A stretch of DNA of 64,000 nt, from NCBI RefSeq assembly GCF_002288305.1, contig NZ_CP016779.1:806001-870000 (forward strand), read 5' to 3'. The notes under the pieces were generated by a model, which was given only the letters and a program-made list of their open reading frames with translations, was not told where the DNA came from and did no database searches. Within the stretch, counting starts at the first letter, position 1. Every line of letters starts with the position of its first letter. This document shows positions 1 to 10,514 of this stretch, one piece after another. This DNA is from Candidatus Nanopelagicus abundans. Its GTDB lineage: Bacteria; Actinomycetota; Actinomycetes; Nanopelagicales; Nanopelagicaceae. Both the position numbers and the translations under genes were made by a program.

Positions 1-281
1 TCATCAGCTAAAGCTTGAAACTTCTCACCCTTTGCCACGAAATCAGTTTCACAATTTAGTTCAAGCATTACTCCAAGATCACCTTCAGCTTTTGCAGTAA
101 CTAAACCGTTTGAGGTTGCCCGTCCTTCGCGCTTGGTAACACCTTTTTGTCCCTTAACGCGAATGATCTCAACCGCTTTTTGATAATCACCGCCGGCTTC
201 ATCAAGTGCTTTTTTGCAATCAAGCATTCCGGCAGCGGTCTGCTCTCTTAGTTTTTTAACATCCTCTGCTGTGTATGCCAA
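1..281 (-). CDS. tsf: Elongation factor Ts (N-terminal part, runs off the left edge)
   Basis: EF-Ts is the cytoplasmic guanine-nucleotide exchange factor that recycles EF-Tu in translation. Only the first 93 codons are in the window. The translation starts [14 protein letters not shown], matching the family's N-terminal UBA-like helix bundle, and the EF-Tu-contacting TDFV motif is seen at residues 79-82. I chose the TTG at 281-279, which directly follows the rpsB stop codon (284-282), because it gives the canonical N-terminus; no other start fits. Back-to-back placement with rpsB means co-transcription from the rpsB promoter. The rest of the gene lies to the left of the window. Confidence 0.95.
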   Translation of the reverse strand, partial: MAYTAEDVKKLREQTAAGMLDCKKALDEAGGDYQKAVEIIRVKGQKGVTKREGRATSNGLVTAKAEGDLGVMLELNCETDFVAKGEKFQALAD

Positions 282-1097
282 TTAAGCACCAGCAGTCTCT
301 GTTGGCTCTTTAATTAAATCTTTTTCCCAATCAGCAAGTGGTTGTTCAGCAGTTTTTTCTGCTGCAGCAGCTGCTTCAGCAGCAGCCTTATCAGCAATCT
401 TTGCTGCTTGTGCTGATCTAACCTGTAGTCCGGCAACAATTGCATCTGTCATTACTCTTGTTAAAAGAGCAATTGAGCGAATCGCATCATCGTTACCAGG
501 AATCTTGTAATCAACCTCATCTGGATCGCAGTTGGTATCTAAGATTGCAATAACTGGAATGCCAAGCTTTTTAGCTTCAGCAACAGCTAGGTGCTCTTTC
601 TTAGTATCAATAACCCAAATAGCTGCAGGCAACTTTGTCATATTACGAATTCCATCAAGGTTCTTGTTTAACTTCTCTCGCTCACGGCGGAGAACAAGTA
701 ATTCTTTCTTTGTTAAAAGTTGATCGTTAGCGGTCTCAAGAGCCTCAAGCTCTTTAAGCCGTAGTACGCGCTTATAAACTGTTGGGAAATTAGTAAGCAT
801 TCCACCTAACCATCTCTCTGTTACATAAGGCATACCAACTCGGGCAGATTGCTCTTTAATTGGCTCATGTGCTTGCTTTTTAGTACCAACGAAAAGTACA
901 TGTCCACCTTTTGCAACTGCATCTTTAATAAACTCATAAGCGCTATCAATAAGGGCTAATGATTGTTGGATATCGATGATGTAGATGCCATTGCGCTCAG
1001 TAAAGATATAGCGCTTCATCTTTGGATTCCATCGACGAGTTTGGTGACCAAAATGCACACCACTGTCGAGAAGTTCTCGCATTGTTACAACTGCCAT
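282..1097 (-). CDS. rpsB: 30S ribosomal protein S2
   Basis: S2 is a primary small-subunit protein that bridges the head and body of the 30S particle. The 271-aa protein opens [20 protein letters not shown], the standard S2 start, and includes the RNA-binding region [16 protein letters not shown]. An Ala/Glu-rich tail of about 40 residues follows the conserved core and is common in actinobacteria. An open frame runs 24 nt further upstream, but the ATG at 1097 has a GGAG-type ribosome site 9 nt before it and gives the conserved N-terminus. It is the first gene of rpsB-tsf. A long structured leader precedes it. Confidence 0.96.
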   Translation of the reverse strand: MAVVTMRELLDSGVHFGHQTRRWNPKMKRYIFTERNGIYIIDIQQSLALIDSAYEFIKDAVAKGGHVLFVGTKKQAHEPIKEQSARVGMPYVTERWLGGMLTNFPTVYKRVLRLKELEALETANDQLLTKKELLVLRREREKLNKNLDGIRNMTKLPAAIWVIDTKKEHLAVAEAKKLGIPVIAILDTNCDPDEVDYKIPGNDDAIRSIALLTRVMTDAIVAGLQVRSAQAAKIADKAAAEAAAAAEKTAEQPLADWEKDLIKEPTETAGA

Positions 1098-1152
1098 AAC
1101 GGCACACTCCTTTTCGCTCATTTTTTACTAATTACTTTTAGTAAGAATGAGC

Positions 1153-1204
1153 ACTCGGTTTGTGATCTAGCAACTTGCTAGATCCCTAGCATCTAGAACC
1201 GAGT
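1153..1204 (-). promoter_or_regulatory. Nested stem-loop in the rpsB-tsf leader
   Basis: ACTCGGTT (1153-1160) pairs with AACCGAGT (1197-1204), and inside it ATCTAGC (1165-1171) pairs perfectly with GCTAGAT (1177-1183) around a 5-nt loop. No T-tract follows on either strand, so it is not an intrinsic terminator. It lies 56-107 nt upstream of the rpsB ATG. In other bacteria S2 represses its own mRNA through a leader structure; that this one does so is inference. Confidence 0.5.
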
Positions 1205-1396
1205 AGTTATTTCTAACTACACCGAACAGGTCCATAAGTTATTAATTAGTAATTAATTAATCACTTTAAGATGCGTGAAGTCACAGAACTTTCATTCCGT
1301 GCTGAGGCAAATCCTACCTGAACTTTTATGACCGAATTTCCACACCCTTATCGGGTTTATATGCGGGGAATTGAATAAATCAACCAATATTGGCCA
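1205..1396. other. Intergenic space upstream of rpsB
   Basis: This is the gene-free remainder of the 422-nt interval between rpsB and the methyltransferase gene. It is AT-rich and should hold the rpsB promoter (minus strand), probably in the TAATTAATAACTTATG stretch near 1235-1260, but no hexamer pair is good enough to call. No RNA gene or repeat is evident. Confidence 0.4.
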
Positions 1397-1543
1397 GTGA
1401 AATACACCTATCTTCTTACCAGCCTAGTTATTGGGGTAATGGTTGGTATTTCAATTGGAAATTATCAAAGTATAAATTGTGAAAATACTAGTAACTCATA
1501 CTGCTCACCACTTGATACCTCAAACACCCGCCGAAGCTTTTAG
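1397..1543 (+). CDS. Possible 48-aa single-span membrane protein
   Basis: A GTG-initiated frame encodes a 48-residue peptide with a hydrophobic stretch at residues 4-21 (YLLTSLVIGVMVGISIG), followed by a short hydrophilic tail with two Cys. The layout is that of a tiny anchored protein. It is the only plus-strand frame in the region and its last 24 nt overlap the 3' end of the convergent methyltransferase gene. There is no good ribosome-binding site, so it may be a chance frame. I do not recognise a family. Confidence 0.25.
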   Translation: MKYTYLLTSLVIGVMVGISIGNYQSINCENTSNSYCSPLDTSNTRRSF

Positions 1544-2689
1544 CTCTGAGGCAAGTAACTTTGCCAGGTATGGCTTTATCTGCCACTGACTTAGCATCTG
1601 CTGATATCTATCTTTATCAATATCAGAGGAGATTTGATTAGTTTTAACCGCTCTAATTAAAATATTACGAGCGGTGTGCTCTCCCCCAATGAATTCAACA
1701 ATATCCACCCGATAGCCAAGTAATTTTAAGATTTGCGCTCTGAGTGAATCAGTTATTAAATCCACTAACCGCTCTTTAACTAGTCCATTTTTTGTTAACA
1801 AGGCCCATGGCTCAGGTGCTTCCTTAATCTGAGTTTGCAGCTCATGCATACAACACGGCGCTGCCATAATAACTTGAGCATTATTTTTAACTGCCCAATA
1901 AATCGCATCATCCGTTGCAGTATCACATGCGTGGAGCGCGATAGCGATATCAACTACTTGATTAGGGGTATCAGAAATTTTGGCGGCAATAAACTTGGCC
2001 TCTACTTTTAGTTTCAGGGCTACTTTTTCATTATGCTCTTTTGATTCATCCCGTTCATCAACGCCAAGAATAGAAACTTTTTTGTATCTATTTTTTAAAA
2101 ATTCACCTACTGCAAAGGTTAAATAGGCGTGCCCGCAACCAAGATCAACAACAGAAATCTCATCTTGTTTTAAATCTTGAGTGTCTAATGTTTGGCTGAT
2201 TAATCTTAAAAACTCATCAACCTGCTTATATTTATCCATCTTGCTAGGTTTAATTCGCCCTAAAAGATCTGACATATCCAGAGCCTTAAATACTTGATTG
2301 CTCTCAGCTAGCATTCGCTGCTTCTGGCGATCATGAGAGAGATCTCTACTTAAATTCACTTTGCTTACTGAAACTAGCGCCTCATCTTTTTTTGAGATTC
2401 GCACCTGATATGACTCGGTTTGAGTATCAACTACTAAGTTGGCAAATCCGCTGCTAAATAAATGAGTAAAATTAAAATCTATCTCCACATTTTTAGTTAT
2501 ATCTTTCTTTCCATCACTTGAAATAATTTGCCATTTAATCTCTTCTTTAATTAATACTGGCTTAATATCAATTCGCTCAAACTCTGTTTGCATATTACGC
2601 CGCCGCCCTGAAAGGACTGCTCTAACAAAGTGCTCAGATTTAATCCTTTGATCTAATTGCGCAACAGCAACACCTAGTTCAATCTTCAT
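1520..2689 (-). CDS. Class I SAM-dependent methyltransferase (Methyltransf_32-like)
   Basis: A 389-aa protein with a C-terminal Rossmann methyltransferase domain. The SAM-binding motif VVDLGCGHAYL is at residues 180-190, with HACDTATDDAI at 253-263 and APCCMHEL at 277-284; the last two are typical of the Methyltransf_32 / GSTCD-like group. The first ~150 residues form a separate domain rich in charged strands and may bind the substrate, perhaps RNA. The substrate is unknown. The gene sits 7 nt downstream of xerC and is probably the last gene of that transcript. I infer the methyltransferase activity from motifs; the biological role cannot be read from context. Confidence 0.8.
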   Translation of the reverse strand: MKIELGVAVAQLDQRIKSEHFVRAVLSGRRRNMQTEFERIDIKPVLIKEEIKWQIISSDGKKDITKNVEIDFNFTHLFSSGFANLVVDTQTESYQVRISKKDEALVSVSKVNLSRDLSHDRQKQRMLAESNQVFKALDMSDLLGRIKPSKMDKYKQVDEFLRLISQTLDTQDLKQDEISVVDLGCGHAYLTFAVGEFLKNRYKKVSILGVDERDESKEHNEKVALKLKVEAKFIAAKISDTPNQVVDIAIALHACDTATDDAIYWAVKNNAQVIMAAPCCMHELQTQIKEAPEPWALLTKNGLVKERLVDLITDSLRAQILKLLGYRVDIVEFIGGEHTARNILIRAVKTNQISSDIDKDRYQQMLSQWQIKPYLAKLLASELKASAGV

Positions 2690-2696
2690 TTACTAA

Positions 2697-3596
2697 TTAC
2701 GCCCTTGGGTGTGCTTGTTTATAAGCTGATTGCAAACGCTCAGGTGAAACATGTGTATAGATCTGAGTTGTTGCTAAAGAGGCATGACCTAAAATCTCTT
2801 GAACAGTTCTTAAATCTGCGCCACCTTCTAGTAAATGTGTAGCTGCGCTATGACGAAGTCCATGTGGTCCCATAGAGGCGCCAACTGCCTTCATTGCTTC
2901 ATAAACAACTTCACGAACAGTTCGCTGATCAATTCTTTTTCCACGTGATCCTAAGAAGAGGGCATCTTGAGATGATTGATTAGCAAATTCACTTCTGCCT
3001 TTATTTAGATAATTATCAATAGTAGCCATTGCAGGCATGCCAACTGGCACAACTCTTTGTTTATCACCTTTGCCAATAACATTTAAGGTATTTCTTGATC
3101 TATCAACATCGCCAAGATTTAAGCCACATAATTCTGAAACTCGAATGCCAGAGCCATATAAGACCTCAACTAAAGCTAAGTCTCTAATATTTAAAGCACT
3201 TGGCTCCTCCACTGACTTAACTTCAAGTGCTTTAAGAACTGTGATGGCCTCTTCAATATTTAAAACCTCAGGTAATACTTTATGTGGTTTTGGTACGGCA
3301 AGATTTGCGCCCAAATCTGAATTCAGCCAACCATTTGCTGCTGCCCAATTAGTAAATGCTCTTATTGAAACAATTCGTCTAGTTAAAGTAGATCTTGCAA
3401 CACCAGTGCTTTGAAGATTAGCAAGCCATGACCTGATATGTTCAATTTCTAATTGATTAAACTCAACAATTCCTAGTTTGCTCATATGTTTTAAAAATGA
3501 TTCTAAGTCTGTGACATAACCTCTAATTGAATTATCAGATAAATTTCGCACCATCGCCAAGTGCTCTTCATACTGGGTGATAAGTGCAGCGGACAT
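2697..3596 (-). CDS. xerC: Tyrosine recombinase XerC
   Basis: XerC resolves chromosome dimers at dif together with a second Xer protein. The 299-aa protein has the N-terminal SAM-like core-binding domain (about 1-90) and the full catalytic set: Arg152 in GSGIRVSEL, the GKGDKQR lysine region at 175-181, His245/Arg248 in HGLRHS, His271 in LGHAS, and nucleophile Tyr280 in IYTHV. Length and motifs match chromosomal XerC, and its place next to rpsB-tsf is typical of actinobacteria. It follows cimA by 10 nt and is followed by the methyltransferase by 7 nt. This is a housekeeping gene, unlike the integrase at 58,482. Confidence 0.93.
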   Translation of the reverse strand: MSAALITQYEEHLAMVRNLSDNSIRGYVTDLESFLKHMSKLGIVEFNQLEIEHIRSWLANLQSTGVARSTLTRRIVSIRAFTNWAAANGWLNSDLGANLAVPKPHKVLPEVLNIEEAITVLKALEVKSVEEPSALNIRDLALVEVLYGSGIRVSELCGLNLGDVDRSRNTLNVIGKGDKQRVVPVGMPAMATIDNYLNKGRSEFANQSSQDALFLGSRGKRIDQRTVREVVYEAMKAVGASMGPHGLRHSAATHLLEGGADLRTVQEILGHASLATTQIYTHVSPERLQSAYKQAHPRA

Positions 3597-3606
3597 GATC
3601 AGCAGA

Positions 3607-5196
3607 TTACTCGGGTTTGCGCCCTTGCCTTAGTAAGCCATAGGTAACCGCGTCATCTAATGCCATTGCTGAGGCTGCAATTACGTTCTCATGAACGCCA
3701 ACTGTGCTCCATTCACCATTTCCATCACTAGTCTCAACTAATACTCGAGTTACAGCGCCGGTGCCAAGGCGTCCTTCTAAAATACGTACTTTGTAATCAG
3801 TTAACTCAAGTTTTGAAAGCTCTGGATAAAACTTCTCAAGACCTTTTCTAAGTGCGTTATCAATTGCATTCACTGGGCCATTTCCAACACCTTGGGCTGA
3901 AATCACTTCACCATTAGCACTTATTTTTACAGTTGCTTTTGAAGTCACATTACCTGATTCATCTTGGTGAACAGTTGTTTGCCAATCTTCAATGGTGAAA
4001 AAGCTTGGCCGCTTTCCCAAAACCTCAGTGCGAAGTAGTAATTCAAATGAAGCATCTGCTGCTTCAAAGGTGAAGCCTTTGCCCTCAAGATCTTTAACCT
4101 TCTCAACTACTCTACTTATTAAATCTTTATCTCCACCTAAATCAATACCAAGCTCAACAGATTTAAGTTCGATTGAGGCTCGACCTGCCATTTCAGAAAC
4201 TAACATTCGCATGTCATTTCCTACAGACTCAGGTGTCTCATGTTGATACATCATTGGATCTACCTTAATTGCAGAGGCATGAAGTCCTGCTTTGTGAGCA
4301 AATGCGGATGTGCCAACATATGGTTGGCGCGCACTTGGCGCAACATTTGTAATCTCAGCAACAGCATGAGAAATACGAAAAGCTTCTTGTAATTTGCCGG
4401 CAGGTAATACTATTTTATCTTTTTTTAACTCAAGATTTGCAATTATATTAACCAAATCAGCATTACCAGTTCGCTCACCATAACCATTTAATGTTCCCTG
4501 CACGTGAGTAACTCCGGCAGCAATAGCAGCTAGCGAGTTAGCAACGGCGCAGCCTGTGTCGTTATGGCAATGAATACCAAGGCGGGCCTTTGATGCACTT
4601 AAAACTTCATTTACAATACTTGATAACTCATCTGGCAGCATGCCGCCATTTGTGTCACAAAGCGCTACAACATCAGCGCCTGACTCTGCAGCGACTCTGA
4701 CTACTTCAAGTGCGTAAGCCTTATTTGAAAGGTATCCATCAAAGAAATGCTCTGCATCTAAAAATACTCGCTGCCCACTTGCTTTTAAAAACTTAATTGA
4801 ATCAGCGATCATTGCAAGGTTTTCATCTAAGTGGGTTTTAAGTGCTAGATCCACATGTCGATCATGACTCTTTGCTACCAGTGTTACTACTGGGGCTTTT
4901 GAATCAACTAATGCACGAAGTAATAAGTCATCTGCGGCTTTAACATCGGCACGTCTTGTAGCACCAAATGCCACAAAGGTTGCATTTTTAAGTTTTAACT
5001 CTGTTTGGGCTAATTTAAAAAACTCAGTATCTTTTGGATTTGCGCCAGGCCAGCCGCCTTCAATAAATCCAACACCTAGATCATCTAAATGCTTAGCAAT
5101 AGTTAACTTATCGTGGACAGAAAGATTTAATCCCTCTTGCTGGGCGCCATCACGAAGTGTGGTGTCATAGATATGAAATGAATCATTAATTGGCAT
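3607..5196 (-). CDS. cimA: (R)-citramalate synthase
   Basis: CimA condenses pyruvate with acetyl-CoA to citramalate, giving a threonine-independent route to 2-oxobutyrate and isoleucine. The 529-aa protein begins with the HMGL-like TIM-barrel signature YDTTLRDGAQQEG (10-22), has the metal-binding HCHND motif in the middle of the barrel and FAHKAGLHASAI near 300, and ends in a LeuA-type dimerisation/allosteric domain. YDTTLRDGAQQEG with GWPGANPKD is characteristic of the GSU1798 citramalate synthase group rather than LeuA. Its ATG overlaps the ilvE stop by 1 nt (TAATG), so it is translationally coupled in the ilv operon. Confidence 0.92.
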   Translation of the reverse strand: MPINDSFHIYDTTLRDGAQQEGLNLSVHDKLTIAKHLDDLGVGFIEGGWPGANPKDTEFFKLAQTELKLKNATFVAFGATRRADVKAADDLLLRALVDSKAPVVTLVAKSHDRHVDLALKTHLDENLAMIADSIKFLKASGQRVFLDAEHFFDGYLSNKAYALEVVRVAAESGADVVALCDTNGGMLPDELSSIVNEVLSASKARLGIHCHNDTGCAVANSLAAIAAGVTHVQGTLNGYGERTGNADLVNIIANLELKKDKIVLPAGKLQEAFRISHAVAEITNVAPSARQPYVGTSAFAHKAGLHASAIKVDPMMYQHETPESVGNDMRMLVSEMAGRASIELKSVELGIDLGGDKDLISRVVEKVKDLEGKGFTFEAADASFELLLRTEVLGKRPSFFTIEDWQTTVHQDESGNVTSKATVKISANGEVISAQGVGNGPVNAIDNALRKGLEKFYPELSKLELTDYKVRILEGRLGTGAVTRVLVETSDGNGEWSTVGVHENVIAASAMALDDAVTYGLLRQGRKPE

Positions 5197-6281
5197 TAGA
5201 TAACCCGTTTATTCCAGCCATGTTTATCAGGAGTACTGCCATGTTGAATTCCAAGTAGGCCAGCACGAATCTGATTTGTAATCGGTCCAGGCTTTCCATC
5301 ACCAGTTTGCCAGGTGCCATGAATACTTTTAGCAGCTCCAACAGCTGAAACAACTGCGGCAGTTCCACAAGCAAATATCTCAGTTATTTCACCGGATTTA
5401 ACACCATCTCGCCAATCATCAATTGAAATCATTGTTTCCTCGGTTTTAAACCCAAGGTCATTTGCTAAAGTTAAAATTGAATCGCGAGTAATTCCCGGAA
5501 GTAATGTGCCGGTAAGTTTTGGCGTCATTATCTTGGCATCTTTACCACTTCCCTTAATAAAGTAGAGATTCATGCCACCCATCTCCTCTACCCATTTTCT
5601 TTCTACTGCATCAATATATGCAACTTGATCACAGCCCTCTTTGGCAGCTTGTTTTTGCGCAAGAAGAGAAGCCGCGTAATTTCCTCCACACTTTGCTTCA
5701 CCAGTTCCACCAAGTGCTGCTCTTACATACTCTGTTGAAATCCAAACTGTTACAGCTTTATCTGCATTAAAGTAAGCAGCAGCTGGAGTTGCAATTAATA
5801 CATAAGTTGCATGATTTGATGGCCTAACACCTAGTCCAACTTCAGTTGCAATCATAAAGGGGCGTAAATATAAAGATTCACCAATCTTTTTTGGCACCCA
5901 TTCTTTATCAGCTTTAACTAATGCCTCAATAGTTTGTACAAAGAAATCAACTGGCATTTCAGGAAGTGCGATACGGGCAGCAGACTTTGCAAATCTTTTT
6001 GCATTTGCCTCTGGTCTAAATAATGAAACCCCACCATCTGGTTGAACATATGCTTTCATTCCTTCAAATACTTCTTGGCCATAATGAAAAACCATGGTGG
6101 CAGGATCAAGAGTTAATGGACCATATGCTTCTAACTTTGCATCTGCCCAGCCAGTATTTTCATTCCACTGCGCAATGACCATGTTATCGGTGTAGTACTT
6201 ACCAAAACCTGGTTCTAAAACTTTCTTATTACGCTCATCTGCAGCGACTGGATTTGAACTTGGGTTACTAATTATTTTCAT
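5196..6281 (-). CDS. ilvE: Branched-chain amino acid aminotransferase
   Basis: IlvE carries out the final transamination to Val, Ile and Leu using PLP and glutamate. The 361-aa protein has the fold-type IV features: [12 protein letters not shown] (68-79), YLRPFMIAT (138-146), the PLP lysine Lys197 in [13 protein letters not shown], and [11 protein letters not shown]. Its length fits the longer class II bacterial IlvE. It overlaps leuB upstream by 4 nt (ATGA) and cimA downstream by 1 nt, so the three are one transcript. Confidence 0.95.
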   Translation of the reverse strand: MKIISNPSSNPVAADERNKKVLEPGFGKYYTDNMVIAQWNENTGWADAKLEAYGPLTLDPATMVFHYGQEVFEGMKAYVQPDGGVSLFRPEANAKRFAKSAARIALPEMPVDFFVQTIEALVKADKEWVPKKIGESLYLRPFMIATEVGLGVRPSNHATYVLIATPAAAYFNADKAVTVWISTEYVRAALGGTGEAKCGGNYAASLLAQKQAAKEGCDQVAYIDAVERKWVEEMGGMNLYFIKGSGKDAKIMTPKLTGTLLPGITRDSILTLANDLGFKTEETMISIDDWRDGVKSGEITEIFACGTAAVVSAVGAAKSIHGTWQTGDGKPGPITNQIRAGLLGIQHGSTPDKHGWNKRVI

Positions 6282-7315
6282 GCCACACCCGCTACTAAAG
6301 CTTGACCGATCTCTGTTGTTGAACGTTTTTTATCACCGCGGCTTGCAAGATCTCTAGCAACAGCTGACTCAACATCATTGGCAGCTTTAACCTCACCTAA
6401 ATGATTTAGCATCATAGAAATTGATAATACCGTTGCAGTTGGATCAGCCAAGTTTTTTCCAGCAATATCAGGTGCGCTGCCGTGTACTGGCTCAAACATT
6501 GATGGAAAAGCCCCGGTTGGATTTATATTTCCACTGGCAGCAAGACCGATGCCACCACAGATTGCAGCTGCAATATCAGTGATTATGTCGCCAAATAAAT
6601 TATCAGTAACTACTACATCAAATCGCTCAGGGTTAGTCACAAAAAACATTGAAGCAGCATCAACATGTAAGTAGTCGGTAGTAACTTGTGGAAAATCCTT
6701 AGCAACCTCACTAAATACTCGAGTCCAAAGTCCTCCTGCTCGAGTTAGCACATTATTTTTGTGTACCAAAGTTAGTTTTTTTCGTGGGCGTAATTGAGCG
6801 CGATTAAATGCATCTCGGATAACTCGCTCAATACCTTTATAGGTATTAATTGATTCCTCAATTGCAAGCTCTTTCGTTGTACCTTCATCCTTTATCGAGC
6901 CAGCGCCAACATATAAACCTTCAGTTCCCTCTCTGACTACAACAAAATCTATTCCTTTATTGTTAGTAATTGGTGAGGTAACTCCTGGAAATAATTTCGC
7001 AGGGCGCAGATTTATGTAATGTTCAAATGCAAACCGTAATTTAAGTAATAATCCACGCTCTAGTACTCCACTTGGCACTGTTGGATCACCAACTGCTCCA
7101 AGTAAAATAACATCAGATTTTGCAATCTCTGCCATAACTGAATCTGGCAAAGTTTCACCAGTTTTATGCCAATAGGCAGCGCCTAATTCATAATTTGTTT
7201 TATTAAAAACTAAATCATATTTTTTAGCAACCGCATCTAAAACCTTAAGTCCCTCGCTAACAACCTCAGGCCCAATGCCATCACCGGCTATTACTGCTAA
7301 ATTAAAATTCTTCAT
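6278..7315 (-). CDS. leuB: 3-isopropylmalate dehydrogenase
   Basis: LeuB oxidatively decarboxylates 3-isopropylmalate in leucine synthesis; with CimA it may also act on methylmalate for isoleucine. The 345-aa protein starts [18 protein letters not shown], has the substrate-loop region [18 protein letters not shown], the active-site [12 protein letters not shown], a [10 protein letters not shown] metal site, and the NAD-site [13 protein letters not shown]. Lengths of 340-360 are normal. The start overlaps the serA stop by 4 nt. It belongs to the ilvB operon. Confidence 0.95.
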   Translation of the reverse strand: MKNFNLAVIAGDGIGPEVVSEGLKVLDAVAKKYDLVFNKTNYELGAAYWHKTGETLPDSVMAEIAKSDVILLGAVGDPTVPSGVLERGLLLKLRFAFEHYINLRPAKLFPGVTSPITNNKGIDFVVVREGTEGLYVGAGSIKDEGTTKELAIEESINTYKGIERVIRDAFNRAQLRPRKKLTLVHKNNVLTRAGGLWTRVFSEVAKDFPQVTTDYLHVDAASMFFVTNPERFDVVVTDNLFGDIITDIAAAICGGIGLAASGNINPTGAFPSMFEPVHGSAPDIAGKNLADPTATVLSISMMLNHLGEVKAANDVESAVARDLASRGDKKRSTTEIGQALVAGVA

Positions 7316-8907
7316 TCGCTCACCAAATTCACAAACCTCACTAGTGATGAACCAGTTTCTTTAGCAATTATCTCAATTACCTCTTTTGGAATTACTGAAT
7401 CCACAGTTAGTGCCATCAAAGCTTGTCCGCCCTCTTGGGTACGACCAACTTGCATATCGGCAATATTTATTTTTAATTTGCCAAGCGCATTTCCAACTAC
7501 GCCAACAACACCAGGAATATCGGTATAGCGAAGGAATAGTAAATTATTTGTTGGCTTAAGATCTAGGTCTAACTTGTCTATTGCCACAATCTTCTGAGTC
7601 TGCTTAATTCCCATAAGTGTTCCACTAACAAAAACTTGACTGCCATCAGCACATGCTGCGCGTACTGAAACTAAATTTCGGTGATCAGGACTTTCTGGAT
7701 CCGTCATTACTGCAGAAGTTACAGATCGCTCTGCGGCTAAGTTAGGCGCATTCACATATGTAACATCCTCACAACCCATAGCAATTAATCCACCCTTTAA
7801 TGCACTAGTTGAAAGGACTGAAACATCTAGAGCAGATATTTCACCTCTTACCTCAACATCTAGTGAAACAATTACGTCACTAGCTAATGCAGTTGCTACT
7901 TGAGCTAACTTCTCAACAAGTGGCAATGCTGGGCGAACTGCTTCATCAATCACACCACCCTTAACATTTACAGCATCTGGTACTAACTCACCAGATAGCG
8001 CTTTGCGAACTGAAATTGCAACTGCAATACCAGCCCTCTCTTGTGCTTCATCCGTTGATGCACCTAAGTGCGGAGTTGCAACCACATTATCTAGTGTAAA
8101 AAGTGGTGAATCAGTACATGGCTCAGTTGCAAATACATCAAGGCCAGCACCAGCAACTTTGCCATTCTTTAATGCTTCATAAAGTGCACTCTCATCTAGT
8201 ACTCCACCACGCGCAGCATTAATAATTCTTACAGTCGGCTTAACTTTTTTAAGCGCATCAGTACCAATTAAATTAGCGGTCTCTTTAGTTTTAGGAAGAT
8301 GAATAGTTATAAAATCGCTAACTTTTAGTAACTCATCTAATTCAACTAATTTAACATTTAATTGTGCAGCTTTTGCTGGCTGAAGGTATGGATCATATGC
8401 AACTACATCCATTCCAAATGCTTGCATGCGGTGTGCAACTAATTGCCCAATCCGGCCAAAACCAACAACTCCTAGAGTTTTTTCAAATAATTCAGCACCT
8501 GTGTATTTAGATCTTGCCCACTTACCACCTTTAAGTGCGGCATGAGCTGGTGAAATATATCTGGCAGAGGCTAGAAGTAATCCAATTGCAAGCTCTGCGG
8601 CAGAGACAATATTTGAAGTTGGTGCATTAACAACCATTACACCAGCAGCCGTAGCCGCTGGAATTTCTACATTATCTAATCCAACACCAGCACGTGCAAT
8701 TACTTTTAATCCTTTTGCTGCAGATATTGCCTCTGCATCCATCTTGGTAGCAGAACGGATTAATACCGCATCTACTCCTTTAGATAATGCAACAAGTAAT
8801 TCACTTCGGTCAGCGCCATTACAATTGCGCACCTCAAAGTCAGGTCCAAGCGCATCTAAAGTGGCCGGACTTAACTCCTCAGCAATTAACACAACTGGTT
8901 TAGCCAC
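7312..8907 (-). CDS. serA: D-3-phosphoglycerate dehydrogenase
   Basis: SerA oxidises 3-phosphoglycerate, the first step of serine synthesis. The 531-aa protein is the long form: a catalytic/NAD domain with [13 protein letters not shown], the nucleotide motif [13 protein letters not shown], and the His/Glu region of [17 protein letters not shown], then the intervening ASB domain and a C-terminal ACT domain (last ~75 residues) for serine control. An in-frame ATG lies 27 nt upstream at 8934, but the consensus AAGGAGG falls inside that extension, so I chose the GTG at 8907. It then overlaps ilvC by 8 nt. Confidence 0.93.
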   Translation of the reverse strand: MAKPVVLIAEELSPATLDALGPDFEVRNCNGADRSELLVALSKGVDAVLIRSATKMDAEAISAAKGLKVIARAGVGLDNVEIPAATAAGVMVVNAPTSNIVSAAELAIGLLLASARYISPAHAALKGGKWARSKYTGAELFEKTLGVVGFGRIGQLVAHRMQAFGMDVVAYDPYLQPAKAAQLNVKLVELDELLKVSDFITIHLPKTKETANLIGTDALKKVKPTVRIINAARGGVLDESALYEALKNGKVAGAGLDVFATEPCTDSPLFTLDNVVATPHLGASTDEAQERAGIAVAISVRKALSGELVPDAVNVKGGVIDEAVRPALPLVEKLAQVATALASDVIVSLDVEVRGEISALDVSVLSTSALKGGLIAMGCEDVTYVNAPNLAAERSVTSAVMTDPESPDHRNLVSVRAACADGSQVFVSGTLMGIKQTQKIVAIDKLDLDLKPTNNLLFLRYTDIPGVVGVVGNALGKLKINIADMQVGRTQEGGQALMALTVDSVIPKEVIEIIAKETGSSLVRFVNLVSE

Positions 8908-9934
8908 GCGCTGCAGTTCCCTCCTTGTAATCATCTTTGTTACCAGATTTAACCCATGACATCATTTTGCGAAGATCGCGACCAACCTGCTCAATCGGGT
9001 GAACCTCACCTTTTGCTCTTAGAGCTTTAAACTCTGGGGCACCAGCATCTTGATCATCAATAAATCGCTTAGCAAATGCACCGGATTGAATATCGGCAAG
9101 CACAGCTTTCATATTTTCTTTAACACTTGGATCAATAACTCTAGGACCTGAGATGTAATCGCCATACTCTGCTGTGTCAGATACTGACCAGCGTTGCTTA
9201 GCAATTCCACCTTCATACATAAGATCAACAATTAACTTTAACTCGTGCAAACACTCAAAGTAGGCAACCTCTGGTTGATATCCTGCTTCAATTAAAGTTT
9301 CATAGCCATACATAACTAATTGTGATGCACCACCACAAAGAACTGATTGCTCACCAAATAAATCTGTTTCACACTCTTCTGTAAAGGTAGTTAAAATTCC
9401 ACCAGCACGAAGGCCACCGATTGCCTTTGCATATGAAAGTGTGATTGGCCAAGCATTTCCAGTTGCATCTTGCTCTACTGCAACAATCACTGGCACACCG
9501 CGCCCTGCAGAGTACTCACGACGAACTAAATGTCCTGGTCCCTTTGGTGCAACCATACAAACATCAACTTTTGCAGATGGTTTGATATAGCCAAAGCGAA
9601 TATTAAATCCATGACCAAAAAATAGCGCTGCACCGTCTTTAATGTTTGGCGCGATTGAGTCATTATAAATATGGCGCTGAACGTGATCTGGCGCAAGAAG
9701 CATTACAACATCAGCACCCTTAACTGCATCGGCAACTGATGCAACCTTAAGACCCTCAGATTCAGCCTTAGCTCTAGATTTTGAATCTTTTGCCAAACCA
9801 ACTACAACATCAACACCGCTATCGCGTAGGGATAGGGCGTGTGCATGTCCTTGAGATCCATAGCCAATTACTGCAACCTTCTTAGATTGAATAAGTGCTA
9901 GATCTGCATCTTCATCGTGATACATCGTTGCCAT
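8900..9934 (-). CDS. ilvC: Ketol-acid reductoisomerase
   Basis: IlvC isomerises and reduces acetolactate or acetohydroxybutyrate with NADPH and Mg2+, the second common step of Val/Ile synthesis. The 344-aa class I enzyme has the Rossmann motif [13 protein letters not shown] (22-34), the [13 protein letters not shown] loop, and a C-terminal knotted domain containing the metal-binding Glu residues ([23 protein letters not shown]). The start has an AAGGAG ribosome site in the 28-nt gap after ilvN. It sits in the middle of the ilvB operon. Confidence 0.96.
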   Translation of the reverse strand: MATMYHDEDADLALIQSKKVAVIGYGSQGHAHALSLRDSGVDVVVGLAKDSKSRAKAESEGLKVASVADAVKGADVVMLLAPDHVQRHIYNDSIAPNIKDGAALFFGHGFNIRFGYIKPSAKVDVCMVAPKGPGHLVRREYSAGRGVPVIVAVEQDATGNAWPITLSYAKAIGGLRAGGILTTFTEECETDLFGEQSVLCGGASQLVMYGYETLIEAGYQPEVAYFECLHELKLIVDLMYEGGIAKQRWSVSDTAEYGDYISGPRVIDPSVKENMKAVLADIQSGAFAKRFIDDQDAGAPEFKALRAKGEVHPIEQVGRDLRKMMSWVKSGNKDDYKEGTAARG

Positions 9935-9962
9935 GTATTTCTCCTTCGGTTTGTTGGTTTAA

Positions 9963-10514
9963 TTAATTTTGATAATCAGCTGTAGAACTATTTGGGTCTG
10001 ACTCGTTAGCAGTTCCCATGGTGCTAAGCGTACGGTCAGCCAGGGTGTGATCCCCTCGCTCAAGTGCGACTAAGCCGGATTGAACTAACTCACGAATTCC
10101 ATGTGGTTTTAATTCTGTAAGCAAGGATTCAATTTCAGAAGACTGACCAACTGCTTCAATAGAGATTGTGCTCTTTGATTCATCAGCAATTACAGCTTTG
10201 TACTTATTAACTACTGCTTTAACAGCAGCTGTGTTCGCCACTTTTACTAATAAAATCTCTCGTTTTAATGAATCAGAATCCTTCATCTCTGAAATTCCAA
10301 TTACATTTACTAATTTAAATAACTGAGCACTCACCTGATCGAGCGCATGCCCTTCTAAATTTAAAACAATAGTCATCCGTGAAACCTTCGGATTTTCAGT
10401 CTGTCCAACTGCAAGAGAATCAATGTTGTAACCACGGCGAGAAAATAGAGAAGCAACTCGTGCAAGTACGCCAGGTGAATTTTCTACTAAAACGGCCAAG
10501 GTGTGAATAGCCAT
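9963..10514 (-). CDS. ilvN: Acetolactate synthase small (regulatory) subunit
   Basis: IlvN activates the catalytic subunit IlvB and gives valine feedback inhibition. The 183-aa protein starts [20 protein letters not shown], an ACT domain, followed by the second ALS_ss_C domain. A frame is open 21 nt further upstream, but the ATG at 10514 forms a TAATG coupling with the ilvB stop and has AGGAG 5 nt before it. Paralog-level confusion is unlikely: position between ilvB and ilvC is diagnostic. Confidence 0.95.
   Translation of the reverse strand: MAIHTLAVLVENSPGVLARVASLFSRRGYNIDSLAVGQTENPKVSRMTIVLNLEGHALDQVSAQLFKLVNVIGISEMKDSDSLKREILLVKVANTAAVKAVVNKYKAVIADESKSTISIEAVGQSSEIESLLTELKPHGIRELVQSGLVALERGDHTLADRTLSTMGTANESDPNSSTADYQN

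Noticed and set aside
5186-5374. Short frame at the ilvE/cimA boundary
   Set aside because: Alternate frame within ilvE, no start signal, low-complexity Leu/Gln composition.
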